From positions 1 to 64,000 of the forward strand of contig CAYPBJ010000008.1 of assembly GCA_964408945.1 (NCBI GenBank): 64,000 bases of DNA. The letters run 5' to 3'. Below the pieces are notes generated by a model. The model worked only from the letters and a program-made list of their open reading frames with translations, searched no databases and was not told the origin of the DNA. Source of the stretch: VMCP01 sp964408945. GTDB taxonomy: Bacteria; Bacteroidota; Bacteroidia; NS11-12g; UBA955. The first letter of the stretch is position 1; every line of letters begins with the position of its first letter. Of this stretch, positions 46,436 to 55,670 are shown one piece after another. The translations under genes were made by a program, and so were the position numbers.

Positions 46436-47338
46436 ATGAAATTACTTAGATCGATATTCATATTATCTGCATTTGTATTTTTATCAACTTCATGCGAAGA
46501 CATCATTGACGTAAACGTTGACCAAAAACAAAAGAAAATCGTAGTTGATGCTTTTGTAAACAACCTAGATACTACCCAAACCATCAAACTCACGGAAAGT
46601 ATTCCATATTTTGCTTCACCGGGAACTGAGCCCTTTATTTCCGATGCAACGGTACTTATTGCAGATACTAGCGCCAGCAATTTCAAAATTTTTCCATTCA
46701 TACATAAAGATAGCGGTGTATATGAATGGACACCCAAACCCTCTACTGGGGATACTTTTCAAGTAGGCAGACAATACGCCTTAATCATCATTCATCGTGG
46801 TGATACTCTTATCAGTGCTTGTAGATTGAATCCAACTGTAAGCGCTATAGACAGTTTACGCGCAGTACCGGTAGAAGGAAATGGTCCCCCATTCATCGAC
46901 TCAGGTAAATACGTAGAACTTTTTGCCAATGATTTACCTGGAATGGGTAACTTCTATTGGGTAAAAACTTTCAGAAATGATACCTTTCTAAACGATATTA
47001 GGAATTTGAACATCTCTCAAGACATGGGAAATAACTCAAATGGACAAGACGGTGGTTTATTTATCTACCCAATTAGATTTTCAGGAATCAACCAATTTTT
47101 AAGGCCTTACAGAGAGGGAGAAAGAGTTCGTATTGAAGTACATTCCATCACTCTGGAGGCATTTTTCTGGTTCAATTTGATTGTGAATGAACGTAACAAT
47201 GGCGGCTTATTTGCTACTCCCCCTGTAAATATTCAGTCCAACATCATTCCTTTGAATAAAAACATGGAACGAGGAGTTGCTGGCTTTTTCTGCATCAGCG
47301 ATGTGCGCAGTGCTGAAATCACAGTGAAGGAATTTTAA
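46436..47338 (+). CDS. DUF4249 lipoprotein
   Basis: This 300-residue lipoprotein has the signal MKLLRSIFILSAFVFLSTSC (acylated Cys20), followed at once by EDIIDVNVDQKQKKIVVDAFV, the conserved DUF4249 start, and a beta-rich body with TIKLTESIPYF and ISDATVLIAD. DUF4249 proteins sit next to TonB-dependent receptors and are thought to be surface partners with a role like SusD, but the function is unproved. The start is ATG at 46436, one base after the receptor stop, so the two are translated together. Its stop overlaps the stop of convergent uvrB, leaving no intergenic DNA. Confidence 0.88.
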   Translation: MKLLRSIFILSAFVFLSTSCEDIIDVNVDQKQKKIVVDAFVNNLDTTQTIKLTESIPYFASPGTEPFISDATVLIADTSASNFKIFPFIHKDSGVYEWTPKPSTGDTFQVGRQYALIIIHRGDTLISACRLNPTVSAIDSLRAVPVEGNGPPFIDSGKYVELFANDLPGMGNFYWVKTFRNDTFLNDIRNLNISQDMGNNSNGQDGGLFIYPIRFSGINQFLRPYREGERVRIEVHSITLEAFFWFNLIVNERNNGGLFATPPVNIQSNIIPLNKNMERGVAGFFCISDVRSAEITVKEF

Positions 47339-49368
47339 ACTTCCTGAAGTTTTAATTTCATCGCATCCAACTCATCTCTTAAGCGAGCAGCTTCCATAAA
47401 CTCCATATTTTTGGCGGCTTTGTACATGTCTTTTTCCGTCTTTTGGATGGCTTTCTGCAATGCATTCTTATCCATAAATTGAACGATAGGATCTGCAGCC
47501 AACGCTCCCGAGTCTTCTAGGAAAACTTTATACGCTTTATCGTTGTCAGATGCCATAGAATCTGCTACCGATGTTTGTTTGAAAATCTCTTCGCGCGTTT
47601 TTCTGACCGTCCTTGGAGTAATGCCGTGTTCCGTATTGTATTCCATTTGTCTTTCCCTTCGACGGTTGGTTTCACGAATGGTTATTTCCATACTCTTCGT
47701 GATTTTATCGGCATACATAATCACCTTTCCTCGGTCATTTCGCGCAGCACGACCAATGGTTTGAACCAAACTTGTAACACTTCGTAAAAATCCCTCTTTG
47801 TCTGCATCCATAATCGCAACCAAAGAAACTTCCGGTAAATCCAATCCTTCGCGGAGCAAATTGACTCCAATCAAAACATCAATTCCGCCAAGACGCAGGT
47901 TTCGAAGAATTTCAACCCTTTCCAGTGTTTTTACTTCGGAGTGGATGTAACCCACTTTGATGTTGAGTTTTGCCAAATACTTTGATAATTCTTCGGCCAT
48001 TCTTTTAGTCAACGTAGTTACTAAAATCCTATCCCCCATCTTGATGCGTTCGTCAATTTCACCAATCAAGTCATCCACTTGAGTATCTAAAGGACGTACT
48101 TCAATTTCTGGATCGAGCAATCCCGTGGGACGAATCAACTGCTCCACAATAACGCCTTCTGATTCTACGATCTCAAATTCAGCTGGAGTTGCAGTTACAT
48201 AAATTGATTGATTAACTATGGTATAAAACTCTTCAAATTGCAGAGGGCGATTATCCATAGCAGCCGGCAATCGAAATCCGTATTCAACCAAATTGATTTT
48301 TCTACTTCTATCGCCGCCATACATGGCGCGAATTTGCGGGATGGTTACGTGACTTTCGTCCACCACCAATAAAAAGTCCTTCGGAAAATAATCCAACAAA
48401 CAGAACGGCCTATCGCCTGGATTTCTGCGATCAAAATACCTGGAGTAATTTTCAATACCGTTGCAATAACCCAATTCGCGAATCATCTCAAGGTCAAAAT
48501 TCACCCGTTCCTCGAGGCGCTTAGCTTCTAAAAATCGCTGTTGCTGTTGGAAGAATTCCATTTGAAGTACCAAATCATCTTGAATTTTGTAAATTACATC
48601 TTGCAAACGATCTCTCGGCGAAACATAAATTTGAGCGGGATAGATGGCACAATCTAGCAGTGAATCAATCTTTCTGCCAGTTTCTGGTTCAAAACTGTAA
48701 ATCTCCTCAATTTCATCCCCAAAGAAACTGATGCGGTATGCAAAGTCGTTGTACGCCAAATGCACATCAACTGTATCACCTTTAACTCTAAAAGTACCTC
48801 TTTTAAATTCGACGGTGGTTCGAGAATACAAACTCTCAACCAATCGATACAACAATTGTTGACGAGAAATATGCATCCCTTCGCTCAAGCGAATAATGGT
48901 ATTTTCATAATCTGAAGGGTTTCCAGCACCATAAATACAACTCACAGAAGCTACAACAATTACATCACGCCTACCTGAAAGAAGAGTCGAAACGGTTCTT
49001 AAACGCATTTTCTCTATTTCATCATTGATGCCAAGGTCTTTCTCGATGTAGGTATTGGTGGTAGGAATGAATGCTTCGGGTTGATAATAATCATAGTAGC
49101 TCACGAAATATTCAACCGCATTATTAGGGAAGAACTGTTTGAACTCACCGTATAATTGGGCCACCAGCGTTTTATTATGTGACAGAACTAAAATAGGTCT
49201 ATTTACCTGCTCTATTACATTCGCGATGGTAAAGGTTTTTCCAGAACCAGTGACTCCCAATAGGGTTTGTGCCCTTTGTCCATTTTCAATTCCTTGAACC
49301 AGCTGTTTTATGGCATCTGGCTGATCACCTTTGGGTTCAAAATTGGATACTAGTTGGAATTCAGGCAT
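47335..49368 (-). CDS. uvrB: Excinuclease ABC subunit B
   Basis: This 677-residue DNA-repair helicase verifies lesions handed over by UvrA and recruits UvrC. Walker A is GVTGSGKTFT near residue 37, the beta-hairpin is YYDYYQPEAF near 95, and the DEAD-like box is VVDESHVT near 335. The helicase C-domain has VLIGVNLLREGLDLPEV and QTIGRAARN, and a C-terminal UVR motif (MEFMEAARLRDELDAMK) binds UvrC. The start is ATG at 49368 (MPEFQLVSNF). A longer reading by 17 codons would cross the -7 promoter element at 49378-49385. It is divergent from the E1 fusion gene. Confidence 0.97.
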   Translation of the reverse strand: MPEFQLVSNFEPKGDQPDAIKQLVQGIENGQRAQTLLGVTGSGKTFTIANVIEQVNRPILVLSHNKTLVAQLYGEFKQFFPNNAVEYFVSYYDYYQPEAFIPTTNTYIEKDLGINDEIEKMRLRTVSTLLSGRRDVIVVASVSCIYGAGNPSDYENTIIRLSEGMHISRQQLLYRLVESLYSRTTVEFKRGTFRVKGDTVDVHLAYNDFAYRISFFGDEIEEIYSFEPETGRKIDSLLDCAIYPAQIYVSPRDRLQDVIYKIQDDLVLQMEFFQQQQRFLEAKRLEERVNFDLEMIRELGYCNGIENYSRYFDRRNPGDRPFCLLDYFPKDFLLVVDESHVTIPQIRAMYGGDRSRKINLVEYGFRLPAAMDNRPLQFEEFYTIVNQSIYVTATPAEFEIVESEGVIVEQLIRPTGLLDPEIEVRPLDTQVDDLIGEIDERIKMGDRILVTTLTKRMAEELSKYLAKLNIKVGYIHSEVKTLERVEILRNLRLGGIDVLIGVNLLREGLDLPEVSLVAIMDADKEGFLRSVTSLVQTIGRAARNDRGKVIMYADKITKSMEITIRETNRRRERQMEYNTEHGITPRTVRKTREEIFKQTSVADSMASDNDKAYKVFLEDSGALAADPIVQFMDKNALQKAIQKTEKDMYKAAKNMEFMEAARLRDELDAMKLKLQEV

Positions 49369-49377
49369 GGTGATGTA

Positions 49378-49385
49378 CAAAGTTA
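49378..49385 (-). promoter_or_regulatory. -7 promoter element of uvrB
   Basis: The minus strand reads TAACTTTG, an exact TAnnTTTG match nine bases before the uvrB ATG. It fixes the shorter start. No LexA-type box was recognised nearby. Confidence 0.55.
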
Positions 49386-49400
49386 GGGTATATTTTTTCG

Positions 49401-49408
49401 TATCTTTG
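49401..49408 (+). promoter_or_regulatory. -7 promoter element of the second E1 fusion gene
   Basis: TATCTTTG matches TAnnTTTG exactly, five bases before the ATG at 49414, again predicting an almost leaderless mRNA. The divergent uvrB element is 15 bases away. Confidence 0.6.
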
Positions 49409-49413
49409 CAGTA

Positions 49414-51822
49414 ATGCAAGAAGTGGCAACAAAATCAGCAGACATTACTCAGGAAGAATTCGTTTCAACCGTACTTTCCGATTATAAAATTGCTTTTCAA
49501 AGTCGTCACGCTTCCCTTATTGGTAGGAAGGAAGTGTTGACCGGTAAAGCCAAATTTGGAATCTTTGGTGACGGTAAAGAAGTGGCACAAGTGGCCATGG
49601 CCAAAGTTTTCGAAAAAGGTGATTGGCGAAGCGGCTATTACAGAGATCAAACTTTTATGTTCGCTTTGGGACTTTCAGACGTTCAAAAGTTTTTTGCTCA
49701 ACTATATGCACATGCTTCGGTAGAGAAAGAACCTGCCTCCGGCGGGCGTAGCATGAACGGACATTACGCTACCCGATTGCTTGATGATCAAGGAAATTGG
49801 CTCAGTCAAAGCGATAGATTCAATGTCTCTGCTGATATTTCTCCAACCGCCGGTCAAATGCCTCGTTTGTTGGGTTTGGCTCTCGCATCTAAGCTGTACA
49901 AAGAGAACCCTGCTCTTCATAACATGAGCGATTTTTCATCCCAAGGAAAAGAAATCGCCTTTGGTACCATCGGAAATGCTTCAACTTCGGAAGGTATTTT
50001 CTGGGAAGTTATGAACGCCGCTTGCGTCATGCAAGTGCCCATGTTGATGAGCGTTTGGGACGATGGATACGGAATTTCTGTCCCCGCAAAATATCAAACC
50101 GCAAAAGAGAACATTTCTGCCATCATGAGTGGATTCCAAACCAACGATAAAGGCGTAGGAATGGAAATTTTTACCGCTCGTGGATGGAATTACGCAGAAC
50201 TTTGCAATGTTTATAAGCAAGCCGCAGATGTTTGCCGAACCAAACACACCCCCGTCTTAGTTCACGTTACTGAAGTTACTCAACCACAAGGTCACTCAAC
50301 TTCTGGAAGTCACGAACGATATAAAACAAAAGAACGTCTCGATTGGGAAATAGAATTTGATTGTATCACCCAGATGCGCCAATGGATCATTGAAAACGGA
50401 TTGTGCACCGTTGAATCATTGGAAGCACTTGAGGCATCTGCTTTGAACGAAGTTAAACAAATGCAAAAGGCAGCATGGTCAGATTTTGTTTCCGATATCA
50501 AAATAGACATACAGTCTTTTGCCCAAGTTCTTACACAACTCATTACTTCTCAAATCGCTCCTTCGGAGTTGTCTGCTATCAGAGAACAATTGTTGTCTAT
50601 TAATGACCCCATCAGACGAGATTTGGGAACTGCCATTAATCAATCGTTGAGGGTAACTATCCATAATACTCAAGCACAAAAACAAGCGCTTCTTGATTAT
50701 CATAAAAAATTCATAGACGATAACCATGATCGTTACAGTTCTAAACTGTATTCCGATAGCAACGAAAGTGTCTTCAAAGTTCCTCATATCCCGTTAGAAA
50801 CCAGCGACGAACAAGTTGATGGATATCAAGTAGTTAGAGCATGCTTTGAAGCAAACATGGAACGCGACCCTCGTATTTTTGCCTTTGGTGAAGACGTTGG
50901 GAAAATTGGCGACGTGAATCAAGGATTCTCCGGTTTGCAAGAAAAGTTTGGCGAATTACGTGTAACCGATAAAGGAATCAGAGAATGGAGCATCATTGGA
51001 GAAGGGATTGGAGCCGCCATGAGAGGACTGAGACCCATCGCAGAGATTCAATACCTCGATTATTTGTTGTACGGTCTAGAACCTTTGAGTGACGATTTAG
51101 CTACGTTACAATACAGAACCAAAGGCGGACAAAAAGCGCCATTAATTGTTAGAACTCGCGGACACAGATTGGAAGGTATTTGGCATTCTGGCTCACCTAT
51201 GGGTATGATAATCAATGCAGTACGCGGAATGCATGTTTGTGTACCTAGATCTATGACCCAAGCCGCAGGTATGTATAATACTCTTTTAAGAAGCGATGAA
51301 CCGGCGTTGGTAGTGGAGTGCTTAAATGGTTACAGAAGCAAAGAGAAAATGCCCAAGAACATTGCAGACTTTACCGTTCCTTTAGGTGTTACTGAAACCC
51401 TGCGTTTTGGGGAAGATGTTACCTTGGTAACCTATGGTTCTAACGTAAGAATTGCTTTACAAGCCATTGAATTGCTCGCTGAATACGGAATTAGAGTTGA
51501 ACTAATTGACGTACAAACCTTACTTCCTTTTGATATTAACCACAGCATTGCTGAGAGTCTAAAAAACACCAATCGATTGGTTGTATTTGATGAAGATGTT
51601 CCAGGTGGCGCTTCTGCATTTATTTTACAACAAATTTTAGAAGTTCAGAACGGTTATAAGTATTTAGATAGTAAACCAATTACCATAACATCTAAAGAAC
51701 ATAGACCTGCTTATTCTAGTGATGGTGATTATTTCTCAAAACCTTCAATTGATGATGTCTTCGCAGAGATCTATCAAATGATGCACGAGTCTAACCCTCA
51801 AAAATGGCCCTCTTTATTTTAA
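49414..51822 (+). CDS. 2-oxoacid dehydrogenase E1, alpha and beta subunits fused (802 aa)
   Basis: This is a second E1 alpha/beta fusion, 121 residues longer than the one at 30034-32079 and clearly divergent. The alpha half (about 1-400) has GYYRDQTFMFALG, SADISPTAGQMPRLLGLALASK and the thiamine-diphosphate region GTIGNASTSEG...WDDGYGIS near residues 184-220. There Asn takes the place of the usual metal-binding Asp, and DDG the place of the final Asn. The beta half (about 460-802) has FGEDVGKIGDVNQGF and EIQYLDYLLYGLEPL. It probably decarboxylates a 2-oxoacid in a lipoate-dependent complex, but which one is open. metH follows after 15 bases. Confidence 0.88.
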   Translation: MQEVATKSADITQEEFVSTVLSDYKIAFQSRHASLIGRKEVLTGKAKFGIFGDGKEVAQVAMAKVFEKGDWRSGYYRDQTFMFALGLSDVQKFFAQLYAHASVEKEPASGGRSMNGHYATRLLDDQGNWLSQSDRFNVSADISPTAGQMPRLLGLALASKLYKENPALHNMSDFSSQGKEIAFGTIGNASTSEGIFWEVMNAACVMQVPMLMSVWDDGYGISVPAKYQTAKENISAIMSGFQTNDKGVGMEIFTARGWNYAELCNVYKQAADVCRTKHTPVLVHVTEVTQPQGHSTSGSHERYKTKERLDWEIEFDCITQMRQWIIENGLCTVESLEALEASALNEVKQMQKAAWSDFVSDIKIDIQSFAQVLTQLITSQIAPSELSAIREQLLSINDPIRRDLGTAINQSLRVTIHNTQAQKQALLDYHKKFIDDNHDRYSSKLYSDSNESVFKVPHIPLETSDEQVDGYQVVRACFEANMERDPRIFAFGEDVGKIGDVNQGFSGLQEKFGELRVTDKGIREWSIIGEGIGAAMRGLRPIAEIQYLDYLLYGLEPLSDDLATLQYRTKGGQKAPLIVRTRGHRLEGIWHSGSPMGMIINAVRGMHVCVPRSMTQAAGMYNTLLRSDEPALVVECLNGYRSKEKMPKNIADFTVPLGVTETLRFGEDVTLVTYGSNVRIALQAIELLAEYGIRVELIDVQTLLPFDINHSIAESLKNTNRLVVFDEDVPGGASAFILQQILEVQNGYKYLDSKPITITSKEHRPAYSSDGDYFSKPSIDDVFAEIYQMMHESNPQKWPSLF

Positions 51823-51837
51823 AAGTATAACACCCTA

Positions 51838-54528
51838 ATGCCCGAAACTAAAACCATACCTAATCTTTTGAGATTAAGTGGACTTGAGCCTTTCACATTA
51901 ACAAAAGAAATCAATTTTGTCAATATTGGGGAAAGAACCAATGTAACAGGCTCAAAAGCCTTTTCAAAATTAATTCTAGAGGGCAACTACAATAGTGCCC
52001 TTGATGTAGCAAGACAACAAGTAGAAAACGGAGCTCAAATTATAGACATCAATATGGATGAAGGCATGTTGGATGGCGTTCAAGCCATGACCACATTCCT
52101 GAATCTCATTGCATCAGAACCAGACATTTCAAGGGTGCCCGTGATGATTGATTCCAGTAAATGGGATGTCATTGAAGCAGGTTTAAAATGTGTCCAAGGA
52201 AAAGGAATTGTGAATTCAATCTCTCTAAAAGATGGTGAGGCGGAATTCATTAACCGTGCTAAAAAAGTAAAACGCTATGGTGCCGCTGTTGTAGTAATGG
52301 CTTTTGATGAAACCGGACAAGCAGATTCATTCCAACGCAAAATAGACGTTTGTAAAAGAAGTTACGACATCCTTGTTAATGAGGTAAAATTCAATCCTCA
52401 AGACATCATCTTTGATCCTAATATTCTCACTGTTGCCACAGGTATTGATGAGCACAACAACTATGCTGTTGACTTTATTGAGGCAACACGTTGGATAAAA
52501 CAGAACTTATACGGTGCCAAAGTATCTGGCGGTGTTTCAAATATTTCATTCTCTTTCCGCGGAAATAACCCTGTAAGAGAAGCCATGCACAGCGCATTTT
52601 TATATCATGCCATCAAAGCGGGTTTGGACATGGGAATTGTTAATGCGGGAATGATTGAAGTGTATGAAGACATCCCTAAAGAGCTATTAGAGCGTGTAGA
52701 AGATGTACTTTTAAACAGAAGACCTGATTCTACTGAAAGATTAGTAACTTTCTCTGAAACTGTAAAAGGTAAAAAAGCCGAAAAAGTGGATATCCAAGAA
52801 TGGAGAAGCCTACCTATTAGAGAGAGACTTCAACACAGTCTCGTAAAGGGTATTACCGAGTTCATTGACCAAGATACTCAAGAAGCTCTTGACCTATTGA
52901 AAGAACCTCTTTCTGTTATTGAAGGACCCTTAATGGATGGAATGAACTATGTTGGCGACCTTTTTGGCGCAGGTAAAATGTTCCTTCCTCAGGTGGTTAA
53001 AAGTGCCCGTGTGATGAAAAAATCGGTTGCATATTTACAGCCGTTTTTAGAAGCACAGAAATTAAATAATCCAAACGCGAGAGCTCAAGGTAAAATATTG
53101 TTGGCCACGGTAAAAGGCGATGTTCACGATATCGGAAAGAACATTGTTGGCGTGGTATTAGCCTGCAACAACTATGAAATTGAAGATATGGGAGTGATGG
53201 TTCCCGCCGATAAAATACTTCAAAGGGCCCAAGAATGGGGTGCTGATATCATTGGTTTGAGCGGGTTGATTACGCCGTCTTTGGATGAAATGGTTTACGT
53301 TGCCTCAGAAATGCAGCGCCTAGGTATGAAGCAGCCACTCCTTATTGGTGGAGCTACTACCTCTAGAGTGCATACTGCAGTTAAAATTGCCCCGCAATAC
53401 CATTATCCAGTCATTCACGTTAACGATGCAAGTCGTTCGGTACCCGTTGCCGGCCAATTGCTAAATCCTGAAACCTATGATCAGTATTCTAGTACCATCA
53501 GAAATGAGTATCAACAACTCGCTGAAAATCACGCACAACGACAAACCATAAAGAATTTAATACCATACCAAGATGCGCTGAAAAATGGTGAAGAGCACAA
53601 CGGAATCGTTCATAAACCCAATAAACTTGGATTTTTCTCATACGATAAGGTTACTGTAAAAGACCTTCGACCATTTATAGATTGGACACCCTATTTCCAA
53701 ACTTGGGAACTTGCCGGAAGATACCCAGATATACTCAGTGATACGGTAGTTGGTTCAGAAGCTCAAAAGGTTTTTGATGATGCAAATAAAATGCTTGATT
53801 CTTGGGAGCAAAATCCTCCAATGAGGTGTAAAGCAACCGGATTTATATTGCCCGCTATTAGATGTCTTGACGATGCCGCTGTTTATGAACCCAATGAAGA
53901 CGGCTCAGAAGATCTTACTGGAAAAACACCCTTGGCAGTTTTTCATTTCCTAAGACAACAACGTAAAATGTCAGAAGACATTCCCAATTTGAGTCTGGCT
54001 GATTTCTTAAAACCAAAATCAACCGACTATTTGGGAGGATTTGCCGTTACCACTGGACTCGGACTTGAAAGTCTTATTGCCAAATACGATGCAGACCACG
54101 ATGATTATAACAGCATCATGGCCAAAGCATTGGCTGATCGCTTGGCAGAGGCGTTAGCAGAATGGTTGCACAAAGAGGTAAGAACAAATCTTTGGGGCTA
54201 TTCGGTGAATGAATCACTAACCAACGAAGAATTGATTCGCGAAAATTATCAAGGCATTCGTCCTGCTCCTGGCTATCCTGCATGTCCAGATCATACCGAA
54301 AAAGAAATTCTTTTCAAGTTGCTGAATGAACATGTAAACCCTGAAATTTCCTTGACTGAAAGCATGGCCATGTTGCCCGTTTCTAGTGTAAGCGGTTGGT
54401 ATTTCTCCAATGAAAAATCAAGGTATTTTGGACTTGGTAAAATTTCCGAAGAGCAGTTGGTAGATTACGCAGAAAGAAAAGGAATGAACCTCGACGAAAT
54501 GCGCCGTTGGTTATCACCAATTCTCTAA
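51838..54528 (+). CDS. metH: Cobalamin-dependent methionine synthase lacking the homocysteine domain
   Basis: This 896-residue protein carries three of the four MetH modules: the methyltetrahydrofolate-binding domain (about 20-300, NIGERTNVTGSKAFSK, IDINMDEGMLDG), the cap and B12-binding domains (about 330-560, with DVHDIGKNIVGVV near residue 424, its His being the cobalt ligand), and the AdoMet-dependent reactivation domain (about 580-896, RPAPGYPACPDHTEK). The N-terminal homocysteine/zinc domain of the roughly 1230-residue enzyme is missing, so a separate protein must supply it. Such split enzymes are known in Bacteroidota. The start is ATG at 51838. Confidence 0.94.
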   Translation: MPETKTIPNLLRLSGLEPFTLTKEINFVNIGERTNVTGSKAFSKLILEGNYNSALDVARQQVENGAQIIDINMDEGMLDGVQAMTTFLNLIASEPDISRVPVMIDSSKWDVIEAGLKCVQGKGIVNSISLKDGEAEFINRAKKVKRYGAAVVVMAFDETGQADSFQRKIDVCKRSYDILVNEVKFNPQDIIFDPNILTVATGIDEHNNYAVDFIEATRWIKQNLYGAKVSGGVSNISFSFRGNNPVREAMHSAFLYHAIKAGLDMGIVNAGMIEVYEDIPKELLERVEDVLLNRRPDSTERLVTFSETVKGKKAEKVDIQEWRSLPIRERLQHSLVKGITEFIDQDTQEALDLLKEPLSVIEGPLMDGMNYVGDLFGAGKMFLPQVVKSARVMKKSVAYLQPFLEAQKLNNPNARAQGKILLATVKGDVHDIGKNIVGVVLACNNYEIEDMGVMVPADKILQRAQEWGADIIGLSGLITPSLDEMVYVASEMQRLGMKQPLLIGGATTSRVHTAVKIAPQYHYPVIHVNDASRSVPVAGQLLNPETYDQYSSTIRNEYQQLAENHAQRQTIKNLIPYQDALKNGEEHNGIVHKPNKLGFFSYDKVTVKDLRPFIDWTPYFQTWELAGRYPDILSDTVVGSEAQKVFDDANKMLDSWEQNPPMRCKATGFILPAIRCLDDAAVYEPNEDGSEDLTGKTPLAVFHFLRQQRKMSEDIPNLSLADFLKPKSTDYLGGFAVTTGLGLESLIAKYDADHDDYNSIMAKALADRLAEALAEWLHKEVRTNLWGYSVNESLTNEELIRENYQGIRPAPGYPACPDHTEKEILFKLLNEHVNPEISLTESMAMLPVSSVSGWYFSNEKSRYFGLGKISEEQLVDYAERKGMNLDEMRRWLSPIL

Positions 54529-54531
54529 TAA

Positions 54532-55662
54532 TTATTTTACAAAAGGATTAGAATACTTAGGATTCTTAATGAATTCTAAATCGGTCATGCTTTTAAGATA
54601 AGCAACCAAATCAGCCTTTTGAGTTTCAGATAGATTCATTTGAACTCCACCATGTGCCGCTAACTGAGGATGAATGGATGGATTCTCATATTTGATTCCC
54701 GAGCTGTAATGTTCAATAACTTCTTCCAATGTATTGAATCTTCCATCGTGCATATAAGGAGCGGTAAGAGCGATATTCAATAACGACGGAGTTTTGAAAG
54801 TTCCAAAATCTTGGTCTCTATTGGTAATAGCTCCAAATCCTTTGTCTGTGATTACAGGATCTAATCCGTTGTTGGCTATTCCACCCATAACTGGATTTTG
54901 CTGTTGTGCTAGTTCCCCTCCATGACAATGAAAACAATCTGCGCCCTTGGTCTTTCCATTTGCATCAAAATCAACCAAACCATTAAACGCAAAGGCACCT
55001 CTCAATTCTGATTGATTCATCACTTGAGGATTATCTCCTGGGAAAAATTTATTGAATCTCGAACCATTGCTCACAATACTCAATAAAAATTGTTCCAATG
55101 CCAAGGACATATCTATGAGATTGGGTTCAGAATTAAACGCCTTATTAAAATACTCTTTGTAGCGCTCTACCTTCTTCAAACGTTGGTTTAACAAGGGCAA
55201 GGTCATTGCCATTTCATTGTGTGCTTGAATAGGTTCAAAAACAAGTTCCCGCAAGGTATTCACCCGGGCATCCCAAAAGAATTTACGGCTGTAAGCCATA
55301 TTGAATAAAGAAGGCGCATTCCGGTGACTCATCAAGCCATAAATTCCTTTTGAGAATTGGCGTGGTTCAGCGAAAGCAAACTCTTGTTGGTGGCAAGATC
55401 CACAGCTTATGCTACTGTCAAAAGAAAGTATGGGATCGTAGAAAAGCATTCGTCCCAAATAGATACCTTCCTCGGTAAAAGGATTGTCTTTTGGTAGTGG
55501 AGGCATACCAAATTCCGCTGGAAAAATATCTTTAGGATCAACCAAAGTAGGTTGATAGGTCTTATTATTTTTAGCGGAAGGATCTTCTTCTCTTCTACAA
55601 GAAGTAGCTGTAAGCAACAGTATTACTGCGCCCATCAAACCAAAATTTTTCAACCCCAACAT
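54532..55662 (-). CDS. Di-haem cytochrome c peroxidase/MauG family lipoprotein (MbnH-like)
   Basis: This 376-residue exported lipoprotein (signal ends LLTATSC, Cys22) has two haem c sites, CGSCH near residue 86 and CFHCH near 239, in the order of the bacterial cytochrome c peroxidase/MauG family. Its partner gene immediately upstream, eight bases away, encodes an MbnP-like protein. This pairing is the hallmark of MbnH, a MauG-like enzyme known to oxidise a Trp of MbnP to kynurenine so that MbnP binds copper. A plain peroxidase role is the alternative. The C-terminal TPSLLNIALTAPYMHDGRFNTLEEVIEHY is the typical family segment. Confidence 0.88.
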   Translation of the reverse strand: MLGLKNFGLMGAVILLLTATSCRREEDPSAKNNKTYQPTLVDPKDIFPAEFGMPPLPKDNPFTEEGIYLGRMLFYDPILSFDSSISCGSCHQQEFAFAEPRQFSKGIYGLMSHRNAPSLFNMAYSRKFFWDARVNTLRELVFEPIQAHNEMAMTLPLLNQRLKKVERYKEYFNKAFNSEPNLIDMSLALEQFLLSIVSNGSRFNKFFPGDNPQVMNQSELRGAFAFNGLVDFDANGKTKGADCFHCHGGELAQQQNPVMGGIANNGLDPVITDKGFGAITNRDQDFGTFKTPSLLNIALTAPYMHDGRFNTLEEVIEHYSSGIKYENPSIHPQLAAHGGVQMNLSETQKADLVAYLKSMTDLEFIKNPKYSNPFVK

Positions 55663-55670
55663 TATCGTTA

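Noticed and set aside
49369..49419. Upstream-extended start of uvrB (17 more codons)
   Set aside because: The extension contains the -7 promoter element and encodes residues not typical of UvrB. MPEFQLVSNF is the normal start.
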